From assembly GCA_902570425.1 (NCBI GenBank), contig CACFYB010000001.1, forward strand, positions 62,001 to 126,000: 64,000 bases of DNA. Reading direction: 5' to 3'. Position 1 is the stretch's first letter; each line of letters starts with the position of its first letter. The notes beneath the pieces were generated by a model. It saw only the letters and a list, made by a program, of their open reading frames with translations. It had not been told where the DNA came from and did no database searches. Positions 15,988-24,704 of this stretch are shown in pieces. Made by a program: the position numbers and the translations under genes. The DNA is from an uncultured Pelagibacteraceae bacterium. Its GTDB lineage: Bacteria > Pseudomonadota > Alphaproteobacteria > Pelagibacterales > Pelagibacteraceae.

Positions 15988-16349
15988 AAATTTTTAAACT
16001 TTTGACGCTGTTTTTATTTCTATTTAGTTTTTGTTCAAGTTATGCTGAACAAGAAAAATTAGAACAAAAAATCACAAAAAATTTAAGATGTTTAGTATGT
16101 CAAGGACAATCTGTACATGACTCAGATACTGAATTTGCTAATAGTGTAAAATTATTAGTGAAAAAAAAATTAAATGAGGGCTTAACGGAAAAAAAGATCT
16201 ATGATTATCTCAAAGATAAATATGGTGAATGGATATTATTTGATCCTAAATTTAATAAAAAAACCTATTTTCTTTGGTTATTGCCTATTTTATTATTTGT
16301 AATTGGTGGATTGTTAATATTTAAGTTATTTATTATTAGAAAAAACTAA
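15984..16349 (+). CDS. ccmH: cytochrome c-type biogenesis protein CcmH
   Basis: 121 aa with a signal sequence, the redox motif LRCLVCQGQSV (C36, C39), a three-helix domain (YDYLKDKYGEWILFDP) and a C-terminal TM anchor. It acts with CcmG and CcmF in apocytochrome thiol handling. Only the short CcmH domain is present; the TPR-containing CcmI part, fused or separate in many bacteria, does not follow. Confidence 0.95.
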   Translation: MKIFKLLTLFLFLFSFCSSYAEQEKLEQKITKNLRCLVCQGQSVHDSDTEFANSVKLLVKKKLNEGLTEKKIYDYLKDKYGEWILFDPKFNKKTYFLWLLPILLFVIGGLLIFKLFIIRKN

Positions 16350-16362
16350 GTATATTTCAAAT

Positions 16363-16875
16363 ATGAAATATTTAAGACAAGGTTTAATTATTATATTATT
16401 GTTTTTTAGCTTTTCCGTATTTGCTGATGAAGTAAATCGTGATGATAAAAATACTGAGTTTAATATTTATACAGGTATGTTTGATTTCAGTGATGATGGT
16501 AAAAGATCTACACTAATTGGTCTTCAACATCAAAATGAGGAATTAAATAGAAACACTTTTTTAGGCAAGCTTTCTCCAATAACAGGAGCCATGATAACTG
16601 CAGATAATGCATCATATTTTTATACTGGTGTCCAAGCACAATATAAACTCGGAGTTTTAAATCTGACACCAAGTTTTGCGCCCGGATATTATAACAAAGG
16701 TAATGGTAAAGATTTAGGTCATGCATTAGAATTCAAAAGTGAAATACAACTATCTTTAGAACTACCAATGGAAAGTCAATTCGGATTGTCTTATAATCAT
16801 TTATCTAACGCTAGTTTAGGAGACAAAAATCCTGGGGCAAATAGTTATATGTTTAATTTTCTTAAAAAATTTTAA
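16363..16875 (+). CDS. PagL-like outer-membrane lipid A deacylase (acyloxyacyl hydrolase family)
   Basis: 170 aa with a signal peptide (to about residue 21) and alternating beta-strand character for an 8-stranded barrel. The PagL pattern is visible: SFAPGYYNKGNGKDLGHALEF (about 104-124) and YNHLSNASLGDKNPG with the catalytic His146 and Ser148, and the final Phe typical of outer-membrane proteins. PagL removes the 3-O acyl chain from lipid A. It lies 13 nt after ccmH in the same direction. Confidence 0.85.
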   Translation: MKYLRQGLIIILLFFSFSVFADEVNRDDKNTEFNIYTGMFDFSDDGKRSTLIGLQHQNEELNRNTFLGKLSPITGAMITADNASYFYTGVQAQYKLGVLNLTPSFAPGYYNKGNGKDLGHALEFKSEIQLSLELPMESQFGLSYNHLSNASLGDKNPGANSYMFNFLKKF

Positions 16876-16884
16876 GATTTACTT

Positions 16885-18036
16885 ATGAGATTAAAAGATT
16901 GTCACAATTTTAGTGATTTTAGAAAACTTGCGAAGAAAAAATTACCATCACCAATTTTTCATTACATTGATGGAGCAGCAGATGATGAAATAACATATGC
17001 GAGAAATACAAGTGCTTTTGACGATGTAGATTTAGTTCCAAACGTTTTAAGAGGGGTAGAAAATGTCGATTTATCTACTACCATTTTTGGTAAGAAATTA
17101 GATTTACCTTTTTATCTTTCTCCCACAGCACTTCAAAGACTTTTTCATTACGATGGCGAGAGGGCTGTTGGAAAAGCAGCTAAAAAGTTTAACACAATGT
17201 TTGGTGTTTCTGCCTTAGCAACAGTCAGTGTTGAAGAAATTTCGTCAATGATCGATACACCTAAAATGTTTCAATTCTATTTTCACAAAGATAGAGGTCT
17301 TAATGACTCTTGCTTAGAAAGAGCTAAAGCGGCTAAATTTGATGTAATGGCTTTAACCGTTGATACTATCACGGGAGGAAATCGTGAAAGAGACTTGAGA
17401 ACTGGCTTTACATCTCCGCCAAAGTTAACCTTGTCTAGTTTATTTAGTTTTGCAACGAAACCAATGTGGGGAATAAATTATTTAACAAAAGGTAAATTTG
17501 AATTACCGCATCTTCAAGATTTTGTAAAAGAAGGTACAAGTACCAATTCTTCCATAGGAAATTATTTTTCTACTATGTTAGACCAGTCAATGAATTGGAA
17601 AGATGCTGAAAAACTCTGTTCTCAATGGGGAGGTCATTTTGCGCTAAAAGGTGTAATGAGTGTTGAAGATGCAAAAAAAGCAGTAGACATAGGATGTACT
17701 GGTATTATGGTCTCAAATCATGGTGGACGTCAACTAGATGGATCAAGATCACCTTTTGATCAGCTTGCAGAAATAGTGGATGCTGTTGGAGATAAACTTG
17801 ATATTATATGTGAGGGTGGAATTCATAGAGGAACTCACATGCTTAAAGCATTATCTCTAGGAGCAAAAGCATGTTCAGGTGGAAGACTTTACCTCTATGC
17901 ATTAGCGGCCGCAGGTCAACCAGGTGTTGAGAGAGCTCTTGAATTATACAAATCCGAATTAGTAAGAGATATGAAATTAATGGGTTGTACAAAAATATCA
18001 GATCTAAATAGAAATAATTTAAGATTTAGACGATAG
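16885..18036 (+). CDS. FMN-dependent alpha-hydroxy acid oxidase/dehydrogenase (LldD/GlcO-type), copy 1
   Basis: A 383-aa TIM-barrel flavoenzyme that oxidises L-2-hydroxy acids (lactate, glycolate or similar) to 2-oxo acids. The substrate Tyr is in FHYIDGAADDE (about 27), the FMN/active-site block is SNHGGRQLDGSRSP with the catalytic His about 279, and TVDTITGGNRERDLRTGF is the flavin-side loop. The next gene is a close paralog of identical length, joined by a 1-nt overlap. The pair opens a hydroxy/oxo-acid cluster that includes a TakP-like TRAP importer. The true substrate cannot be read from sequence. Confidence 0.93.
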   Translation: MRLKDCHNFSDFRKLAKKKLPSPIFHYIDGAADDEITYARNTSAFDDVDLVPNVLRGVENVDLSTTIFGKKLDLPFYLSPTALQRLFHYDGERAVGKAAKKFNTMFGVSALATVSVEEISSMIDTPKMFQFYFHKDRGLNDSCLERAKAAKFDVMALTVDTITGGNRERDLRTGFTSPPKLTLSSLFSFATKPMWGINYLTKGKFELPHLQDFVKEGTSTNSSIGNYFSTMLDQSMNWKDAEKLCSQWGGHFALKGVMSVEDAKKAVDIGCTGIMVSNHGGRQLDGSRSPFDQLAEIVDAVGDKLDIICEGGIHRGTHMLKALSLGAKACSGGRLYLYALAAAGQPGVERALELYKSELVRDMKLMGCTKISDLNRNNLRFRR

Positions 18037-19187
18037 TGAGTTTAAAAAATTGTTACAACTTCGATGATTTTAGGAGACTGGCAAAAAAAAAATTACCCTC
18101 CCCAATATTCCATTATATTGATGGTGGCGCAGATGATGAAATAACTCTTAAAAGAAATACAAATTCTTTTGATGATTGTGATTTAGTTCCTAATGTTTTA
18201 GCAAGTGTTGGAAAACCTGATTTATCAACAACAATTTTTGGAAAAAAAATAGATATGCCAATATTTTTGTCTCCATGTGCAATGCAAAGACTTTATCACC
18301 ATGATGGTGATAAAGCTTCAGCTAGAGCAGCTGATAAATTTGGGACATTCTATAGTATGTCTACAATGGCAAATAATACAATAGAAGAGATCTCAAATGT
18401 TTCAGGTGGCCCAAAACTATTTCAACTTTATGTTCATAAAGATCAATCTATTACAAATGATTTGATTGATCGTTGCAGAAGATCAGGATTTGATGGAATG
18501 TGTTTAACGGTTGATACTTTAGTTGCAGGCAATAGAGAAAGAGATCATCGAACAGGTTTTACAACTCCACCAAAATTGACCTTACAAAGTTTAATGAGTT
18601 TTGCACTTCATCCAAGTTGGGTGTTAAATTATTTTACCCATGGTAAATTTAAATTAGCAAATGTAGCTACTAAAACTGACAAAGGGACTAATATTGCTAA
18701 ATCAGTTATAGAATATATTAATGAACAATACGATCCAGCCATGAACTGGAAAGATGCAGAGTATTGTGTAAAAAAATGGGGTGGTCCTTTTGCATTAAAA
18801 GGAGTTATGTCAGTTGAAGATGCAAAAAGAGCTATTGATATTGGGTGTACGGCTATAATGATTTCAAACCATGGTGGTAGACAACTTGATGGATCTAGAT
18901 CTCCCTTTGATCAAGTTAAAGCTATTTCTGATGCTGTAGGAGATAAGCTTGAAATTATTCTTGATGGAGGTGTTAGAAGAGGGTCACATGTATTAAAAGC
19001 TATTGCTGCTGGTGCGAAAGCATGTAGTTTTGGTAAAATGTTTTTGTTCTCTTTGGCCGCAGGAGGTCAACAAGGTGTTGAACATTTGCTTAAAAATATG
19101 CACGATGAAATCAATAGAAATATGATTTTAATGGGGTGTAAAAGTTTAAAAGAGTTGAATAGTTCAAAATTAATCTATAGAAAATAG
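18036..19187 (+). CDS. FMN-dependent alpha-hydroxy acid oxidase/dehydrogenase (LldD/GlcO-type), copy 2
   Basis: 383 aa, tandem paralog of the previous gene. It starts at GTG 18036, whose G is the last base of the TAG stop upstream. All hallmarks are kept (FHYIDGGADDE, NRERDHRTGFTTPPKLTL, SNHGGRQLDGSRSP). It differs most in the central variable loop (about 195-230), the region that shapes substrate access in this family, so the two may prefer different 2-hydroxy acids or form a heteromer. Confidence 0.93.
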   Translation: MSLKNCYNFDDFRRLAKKKLPSPIFHYIDGGADDEITLKRNTNSFDDCDLVPNVLASVGKPDLSTTIFGKKIDMPIFLSPCAMQRLYHHDGDKASARAADKFGTFYSMSTMANNTIEEISNVSGGPKLFQLYVHKDQSITNDLIDRCRRSGFDGMCLTVDTLVAGNRERDHRTGFTTPPKLTLQSLMSFALHPSWVLNYFTHGKFKLANVATKTDKGTNIAKSVIEYINEQYDPAMNWKDAEYCVKKWGGPFALKGVMSVEDAKRAIDIGCTAIMISNHGGRQLDGSRSPFDQVKAISDAVGDKLEIILDGGVRRGSHVLKAIAAGAKACSFGKMFLFSLAAGGQQGVEHLLKNMHDEINRNMILMGCKSLKELNSSKLIYRK

Positions 19188-19198
19188 ATGTTAAAAAT

Positions 19199-20365
19199 AT
19201 GAAATTAGCTAAGAGCTTAGAAAGATTAGGAACAGAGTCCGCATTTACAGTTCTTGCGGAGGCAAAGAAATTGGAAGCTCAAGGAAAACCTATGATTCAT
19301 TTAGGATTAGGTCAACCAGATTTTAAAACTCCAAAACATGTCGTTGAAGCAGCTAAAAAAGCACTAGATGACGGACATCATGGATATGTAATGTCAAATG
19401 GTATTCCTGAATGCCGACAAGCAGTAACTAGATGGATAAAAAAACGTTACAGTGTTGATGTTGATTCTGAAAGAATAATTATCATGCCTGGTGGAAAACC
19501 AACAATGCATTACGCCATACAATGTTTTGGTGAGCCAGGTGCAGAAATAATACATCCTACACCAGCTTTTCCAATTTATGAGTCAATGATAAATTATACA
19601 GGTTCCAAAGCCGTTCCTTATGATTTAACAGAAGATAAAGATCTTAAATTTAACCCTGATAAAATTTTATCTTTGATTACAGATAAAACTCGATTGTTAA
19701 TTTTAATAAATCCTAACAATCCAACAGGAAGTTTTGTTGAGAAAAGAGATATTGATTTTTTAGCTGATGGATTAAAAAAATATCCTCATGTAACAATCTT
19801 AAGTGATGAAATTTATAGTAGACAAATTTTTGATAATAAAGAAATGCCATCTTTTTTTCATTATCCGGAATTGAGAGAAAGGCTGATAGTATTAGAGGGG
19901 TGGAGCAAAGCTTATTCAATGACAGGGTGGAGACTTGGTTGGAGTTTTTGGCCACAACACTTAATTGAACATGTAAATAAATTATTAATTAATAGTGTTT
20001 CTTGTGTGAACGCAGCAGCTCAATTTGCTGGAATAGCTGCACTAGACGGTCCAGATGATTCTATTAACGAAATGATGGAAAAATTTACTCAAAGAAGAGA
20101 TTTAATTCATAAAGGATTAAACGATTTACCTGGTGTAGAGTGTAGTTTGCCTGGAGGAGCTTTTTATGCTTTTCCAAAAGTTATAGGTACTGGAATGAAT
20201 GGTGCAGAGTTTGCTAGAAAGGCGATGCATGAAGCTGGAGTAGCGATTGTACCTGGTTCAGCTTTTGGTGAAACTTGCCAAAATTATGTAAGATTTAGTT
20301 TTGCGGCTTCTAGGGATAATATTTCTCAAGCACTAGAAAATGTAAAGAAAATGCTAACTAAATAA
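19199..20365 (+). CDS. PLP-dependent class I/II aminotransferase
   Basis: A 388-aa fold-type I aminotransferase. The PLP Lys is K237 in GWSKAYSMTGWRLGW. NPNNPTGS (about 171-178) and the DEIY segment (203-206) supply the usual Asn and Asp/Tyr contacts, and the C-terminal Arg is in YVRFSFAAS. It is closest by pattern to aspartate aminotransferase subgroup I enzymes. Being inside the 2-hydroxy/2-oxo-acid cluster, it may transaminate the oxo acid made by the flanking oxidases (for example glyoxylate or pyruvate); this is inference. Confidence 0.92.
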   Translation: MKLAKSLERLGTESAFTVLAEAKKLEAQGKPMIHLGLGQPDFKTPKHVVEAAKKALDDGHHGYVMSNGIPECRQAVTRWIKKRYSVDVDSERIIIMPGGKPTMHYAIQCFGEPGAEIIHPTPAFPIYESMINYTGSKAVPYDLTEDKDLKFNPDKILSLITDKTRLLILINPNNPTGSFVEKRDIDFLADGLKKYPHVTILSDEIYSRQIFDNKEMPSFFHYPELRERLIVLEGWSKAYSMTGWRLGWSFWPQHLIEHVNKLLINSVSCVNAAAQFAGIAALDGPDDSINEMMEKFTQRRDLIHKGLNDLPGVECSLPGGAFYAFPKVIGTGMNGAEFARKAMHEAGVAIVPGSAFGETCQNYVRFSFAASRDNISQALENVKKMLTK

Positions 20366-20405
20366 GATTTATTTTTTTCAAATTCTTTCTATAATATTCT
20401 AAAAT

Positions 20406-21779
20406 ATGAATGAACAAGTCCAAGCAGAATTAAAAAAAATGTTAAATGGGAGGTTTTCTACCTCTGAGTCTGCTAGAGCTAATTATGCTAGAGGAGAGGA
20501 TACCTATGATCCAATTTTATCTCAGGCAGTAGTTTTTCCAGAAACTAATGAAGAAGTTTCAAAAATACTTAAATTATGCAATGAGCATAAAATCCCTGTC
20601 GTTCCATTTGGAACAGGAACTTCTTTAGAGGGGAATGTAGTAGGTAATGAGAATGGTATTACCATTTGTTTGGAGAAAATGAATAAAATTTTAAGTGTCA
20701 ATGTTGAAGATTTTGATTGCAGAGTTCAAGCTTGTGTCACTAGAGAACAATTAAATGAATATTTAAGAGAGGATGGAGTTTTCTTTCCAATTGACCCAGG
20801 AGCAAATGCTGCTCTAGGTGGAATGGCCTCAACCTCTGCGTCTGGTACAATGGCAGTAAAGTATGGAACCATGAAAACAGTTATTTCTGGTCTAACAGTA
20901 GTTTTACCTAACGGTGATATTATAAAAACTGGTGGTAGAACTAAAAAAACATCTGCAGGCTATAACCTAACAAATCTATTTATTGGATCAGAGGGAACTT
21001 TAGGTGTTATCACTGAGGTTCATTTAAGGTTATCTCCAATACCCGAGAGTATAATGAGTGCAATTTGTCATTTTCCATCGTTAGAGGATGCTGTAATGAC
21101 AGCTCAACAAGTTATTCAGTATGGTGTCCCAATAGCAAGGATAGAGATGCTTAACAAAGAACAAATGGGGATTAGCATAAATTATTCTAAACTAAAAGAT
21201 ATTCAGGCAGTACCAACTTTATTTTTTGAATTTCATGGATCTGAAACTTCTAATAATGAAAATATAAAAATTGTAGAGGAAATATCAAAAGATAATAAAG
21301 GTAGCTCATTTAAGTGGGCCAAAGATTTAGAGGAAAGAAATAAAATTTGGAAGGCAAGGTGGGATGTGTATTATTCAGTTAAAGCCCTAATCGATAATGG
21401 CAGAGTTTATTCAACTGATGTATGTGTTCCTATTTCAAAGATTACAGAATGTGTAAAATTTGCAGAACAACAAGCAGAAAAATTTGGAGTTAGAGCTCCA
21501 ATGGTAGGCCACATGGGAGATGGCAATTTCCATGTGATTTTACCTTTCGATCCAAAAAAAAAAGAAAGTTACAAAAAAATTAGGTCTTTTAATGACACTC
21601 TTATAAAAAAATCATTAGAACTTAACGGAACTATTACGGGCGAACATGGAGTAGGACTTCATAAAAAAGAGTATTTATTAGAACAACATCCTGATAATAT
21701 CCCGGTAATGAAATCAATCAAAAGAACGTTAGACCCAAATAATATAATGAATCCAGGTAAGATATTCGATCTTAACTAA
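20406..21779 (+). CDS. FAD-binding 2-hydroxy acid oxidase, GlcD/D-lactate dehydrogenase type
   Basis: 457 aa of the VAO/PCMH flavoprotein family. The FAD-binding domain has VPFGTGTSLEGNV (about 61-73), GGMASTSASGTMAVKYG and FIGSEGTLGVITE. The C-terminal FAD-oxidase domain ends with MVGHMGDGNFHV and GTITGEHGVGLHKKEYL, the metal-ligand His motifs. The family comprises D-lactate dehydrogenases (cytochrome) and glycolate oxidase GlcD. No glcE or glcF follows, which favours a single-subunit D-2-hydroxy acid dehydrogenase. Confidence 0.92.
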   Translation: MNEQVQAELKKMLNGRFSTSESARANYARGEDTYDPILSQAVVFPETNEEVSKILKLCNEHKIPVVPFGTGTSLEGNVVGNENGITICLEKMNKILSVNVEDFDCRVQACVTREQLNEYLREDGVFFPIDPGANAALGGMASTSASGTMAVKYGTMKTVISGLTVVLPNGDIIKTGGRTKKTSAGYNLTNLFIGSEGTLGVITEVHLRLSPIPESIMSAICHFPSLEDAVMTAQQVIQYGVPIARIEMLNKEQMGISINYSKLKDIQAVPTLFFEFHGSETSNNENIKIVEEISKDNKGSSFKWAKDLEERNKIWKARWDVYYSVKALIDNGRVYSTDVCVPISKITECVKFAEQQAEKFGVRAPMVGHMGDGNFHVILPFDPKKKESYKKIRSFNDTLIKKSLELNGTITGEHGVGLHKKEYLLEQHPDNIPVMKSIKRTLDPNNIMNPGKIFDLN

Positions 21780-21797
21780 CAATCTAAAAAAATTTTT

Positions 21798-22751
21798 ATG
21801 AAAAAAATTTTGATTACAAGAAAATTGATTAAAGATAGCGAGGATAAAGCTTCAAAAACTTTTGAGTCAATATTCAATTCTAACGATGAGCTGTATTCTC
21901 AGCCAAAAGTAATAGAAATGAGTAAGGGTTGCGATGGAATATTAACATCACTTACAGACAAGATGGACAAGGAAACAATTGAAAAATTACCAAATACAAT
22001 TAAGATTATTTCAAACTTTGCAGTCGGTTTTGGTAACATAGATTTAGAAGCTGCTAAAAAAAGAGGAATTGCTGTAACAAACACTCCTGAAGTTTTATCG
22101 GACGCAACAGCTGAAATAGGAATATTATTAATATTAGGTGCTTGTAGAAGAGCAGCTGAAGGGATCGAGTCTGCCAGAGAGGGTGGTTGGAAATGGTCAG
22201 CAGACTATTTAATTGGAAAACAATTGACTGGAACAAGACTAGGAATTTTAGGAATGGGAAGAATTGGTCAAAAGATTGCAAGAATAGCAAGGTCACTTGG
22301 GATGATAATTCACTACCATAATCGATCAAAATTAAGTGATGAGAAAGAACTCGGAGCAATTTACCATAAAGATGTAAAGAGTCTCTTTTCTGTTTCTGAT
22401 GTTTTATCTATTTGTTGTCCGGCTACAAAAGAGACTGAAAACATGATAAACAAAGAAACAGTTGAATTTTTTCCAAAAGGAGCAGTTATTACCAATGTTG
22501 CAAGAGGTGATATTGTTGATGATGATGCTTTAATAGATGCGTTAAATAGAAGAAAGATTTATGCAGTTGGATTAGATGTTTATAAAAATGAACCAAATTT
22601 AAATCCAGGATATCTTAAAATTAAATCCGCATTTATTTTACCTCATCTAGGAAGTGCAACCAAAGATACCAGAATTGCTATGGCTAACTTAGCAATTGAT
22701 AATATTGATGAGTTTTTTAAAACTGGAAATTGCAAAAATAAAGTAAACTAA
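21798..22751 (+). CDS. D-isomer-specific 2-hydroxyacid dehydrogenase (glyoxylate/hydroxypyruvate reductase-like)
   Basis: A 317-aa NAD(P)-dependent enzyme. The nucleotide-binding loop is LGILGMGRIGQKIA (near 150). Catalytic Arg is in VARGDIVDD, Glu in NEPNLNPG and His in LPHLGSATKDTR. It interconverts D-2-hydroxy acids with 2-oxo acids, commonly glyoxylate to glycolate. Together with the FMN and FAD oxidases upstream it makes a hydroxy/oxo-acid interconversion set. Last gene before the TRAP operon. Confidence 0.9.
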   Translation: MKKILITRKLIKDSEDKASKTFESIFNSNDELYSQPKVIEMSKGCDGILTSLTDKMDKETIEKLPNTIKIISNFAVGFGNIDLEAAKKRGIAVTNTPEVLSDATAEIGILLILGACRRAAEGIESAREGGWKWSADYLIGKQLTGTRLGILGMGRIGQKIARIARSLGMIIHYHNRSKLSDEKELGAIYHKDVKSLFSVSDVLSICCPATKETENMINKETVEFFPKGAVITNVARGDIVDDDALIDALNRRKIYAVGLDVYKNEPNLNPGYLKIKSAFILPHLGSATKDTRIAMANLAIDNIDEFFKTGNCKNKVN

Positions 22752-22842
22752 TTCTACTGTAGATTGTAAAAAATTATATCTCTGCGACATATCAGTCCCT
22801 TTTTAGAAAGACTCCAATGAAATTCTGTGTTTTAATTATGAG

Positions 22843-22854
22843 AGTTAATTAACT
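22843..22854. promoter_or_regulatory. 12-bp palindrome upstream of the first TRAP operon
   Basis: AGTTAATTAACT is a perfect palindrome located 15 bp before the dctP ATG and immediately before the ribosome-binding site. It could be an operator, but short AT palindromes are expected by chance in this AT-rich DNA. The rest of the 118-bp gap shows no terminator or clear promoter. Confidence 0.25.
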
Positions 22855-22869
22855 TTAATAGGAGAAATA

Positions 22870-24024
22870 ATGACTAAAGAAAATAAATCATTGAAGATGA
22901 AAACATCTTCAAGACGTAAGTTCTTTAAAACTGCCGCTAAGACTGGTGCTTTAGCTGCAGCCGCTGTTGCAATGCCTTATGTTAAGGCAAATGCTGCAAC
23001 AACATTAAAGATGCAAGCTGCATGGCCTAGTGGAGCTAACATCTTTTTTGAAATGGCTGGTGACTATTGTAACATGGTTAAAGAAATGTCTGGAGGTTCA
23101 CTTCAGATTGATCTTCAACCAGTTGGAGCAGTTGTTAAGACTTCAGAAATCGGACAAGCAGTTAGTTCTGGTGTAGTTGATATGGGTCACTGGGTGACAG
23201 CATATTGGTATGGTAAAAATCCTGCTGCATCATTATTTGGAACTGGTCCTTCGTACGGAATGTCATCTCAAGAAGTTATGGGATGGATGGAGTATGGTGG
23301 AGGAAGAAAATTATATGATGAAACTCTTGCAAAAGTAGGTTTTGATTATATTGGATTCTTTCATATGCCTATGCCAGCTCAGCCCTTTGGTTGGTTCAAA
23401 AAGAATGTAACTAAAGTATCTGATGTTAAAGGTATGAAGTACAGAACAGTTGGTCTTGCGACTAACGTTTTAACTGCAATGGGAATGGTAGTTAGACAAT
23501 TGCCAGGTGGTGAAATTCAGCCAGCTATGAAAACTGGTTTGATTGAAGCTGCTGAGTTTAATAACCCTACTTCAGACTCTCAATTTGGTATGCAAGATGT
23601 TTCTAAGCACTATCACTTAGGAAGCTTCCACCAATCACAAGAGATGTTTGAAATACCAGTAAACAAAAAAACATACAATAGTTTATCACCTGCACACCAA
23701 GCAATATTGAAAAATGCTGCTTATGCTGCAAACAGTGATAACTACTTTAAAGCTTTAGTAAGATACTCAGCTGATTTAGCTAAGTTAATGAATGAGCATA
23801 AAGTTAATGTGTATCAAACTTCTGATGAAATTTTAGCTCAACAATTAAAAGGTTGGGATAAAGTGATTGGTGATTTTAATAAGAAAGATCCTTTCTTTAA
23901 GAAAATCGTTGATTCTCAGAAATCATATGCGAAGAGAGTAATGAAATACTTGCTGATGAATCAGCCGAATTACAAACTTGCTTATGAAAATGAGTTTGGT
24001 CCAATTGGAAAAGTTAAGATATAA
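22870..24024 (+). CDS. TRAP transporter substrate-binding protein, Tat-exported (DctP/TakP-like)
   Basis: 384 aa. It begins with a twin-arginine signal (SSRRKFFKTAAKTGAL...MPYVKANA), so it is exported folded by Tat. The body has the DctP pattern of 2-oxo-acid binding TakP-type proteins: DVKGMKYRTVGLATNVL with the ligand Arg, and LPGGEIQPAMKTGLIEAAEF. A good Shine-Dalgarno (AGGAG) is present. A strong hairpin terminator follows the gene, before the permease genes. The surrounding 2-hydroxyacid enzymes support an alpha-keto or hydroxy-carboxylate ligand; this is inference. Confidence 0.92.
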   Translation: MTKENKSLKMKTSSRRKFFKTAAKTGALAAAAVAMPYVKANAATTLKMQAAWPSGANIFFEMAGDYCNMVKEMSGGSLQIDLQPVGAVVKTSEIGQAVSSGVVDMGHWVTAYWYGKNPAASLFGTGPSYGMSSQEVMGWMEYGGGRKLYDETLAKVGFDYIGFFHMPMPAQPFGWFKKNVTKVSDVKGMKYRTVGLATNVLTAMGMVVRQLPGGEIQPAMKTGLIEAAEFNNPTSDSQFGMQDVSKHYHLGSFHQSQEMFEIPVNKKTYNSLSPAHQAILKNAAYAANSDNYFKALVRYSADLAKLMNEHKVNVYQTSDEILAQQLKGWDKVIGDFNKKDPFFKKIVDSQKSYAKRVMKYLLMNQPNYKLAYENEFGPIGKVKI

Positions 24025-24044
24025 TTAACTTTTGATAAATTTTT

Positions 24045-24070
24045 AAAAGGGGGCCTCGGCCCCCTTTTTT
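24045..24070 (+). terminator. intercistronic rho-independent terminator between TRAP binding protein and permeases
   Basis: GGGGGC-CTCG-GCCCCC (24049-24064), preceded by AAAA and followed by TTTTTT: the most GC-rich stem-loop in the window. It lies 24 nt after the binding-protein stop and about 40 nt before the next start. Partial termination here would make more binding protein than membrane subunits. Confidence 0.85.
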
Positions 24071-24110
24071 ATTTGATTAATTAAGAACAATTCAATAAAA
24101 GTTTATATCT

Positions 24111-24704
24111 ATGATGAGATCTTACATAAAATTTGCTGATCGTTTAAGTGTCTCGATGGGAAAAGCTTTCTCATGGTGCATAGTAATCTTAATGGGTGGA
24201 ACATGTTATGAAGTTTTTATGGCATATGCTTTAAATGCCCCAACTCTGTGGAATTTTGATTTTAGTCTTCAAATGTATGGAGCAATCTTTATGATGGCCG
24301 GAGCATATACTTTATGTACTGAAGCACATGTTAGAGGAGATGTGATTTACAGATTATTTTCTCAAAGAACTCAAGCATGGATAGATATAGTATTATATTT
24401 TATTTTCTTTTTTCCTGGTGTTCTTGCATTAGCATTTTATGGTTATGAGTATGCTGCACTAGCATGGAAAATTAAAGAGACAAGTTGGAATAGTCCTGCA
24501 CAAATTCAAATATATATGGCAAAATCGTTAATACCTTTATCGGGTAGTCTTTTAACTATACAAGGTGTTAGTGAGGTCTTTAGATGTATTATATGTATAC
24601 AAACTGGAAGTTGGCCAGAAAGAGGAACTGAGCGTGACGCTGAGGAAACTGAAAAAGTATTAATGAGAACATCACAAGAAGGAAATAAAGAAGATGTTAT
24701 TTAG
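24111..24704 (+). CDS. TRAP transporter small permease (DctQ family)
   Basis: 197 aa with four TM segments. The second helix region LQMYGAIFMMAGAYTLCTEAHVRGDVIY is the DctQ signature (AxxLxxxxHVRxD). This subunit pairs with DctM for Na+-driven uptake of the ligand delivered by the binding protein. An extended hydrophilic C-terminus (about 30 residues, ERGTERDAEETEK...) is notable. The end overlaps dctM by 11 nt. A second ATG at 24114 is equally possible as start. Confidence 0.9.
   Translation: MMRSYIKFADRLSVSMGKAFSWCIVILMGGTCYEVFMAYALNAPTLWNFDFSLQMYGAIFMMAGAYTLCTEAHVRGDVIYRLFSQRTQAWIDIVLYFIFFFPGVLALAFYGYEYAALAWKIKETSWNSPAQIQIYMAKSLIPLSGSLLTIQGVSEVFRCIICIQTGSWPERGTERDAEETEKVLMRTSQEGNKEDVI

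Noticed and set aside
22054-22359. 101-aa minus-strand ORF inside the D-2-hydroxyacid dehydrogenase
   Set aside because: Leu/Phe-rich reverse-frame shadow of a clear gene.
22752-22869. Possible riboswitch in the gap before the first TRAP operon
   Set aside because: No paired helices beyond the short AT palindrome and no resemblance to glycine or SAM riboswitch cores known from SAR11.
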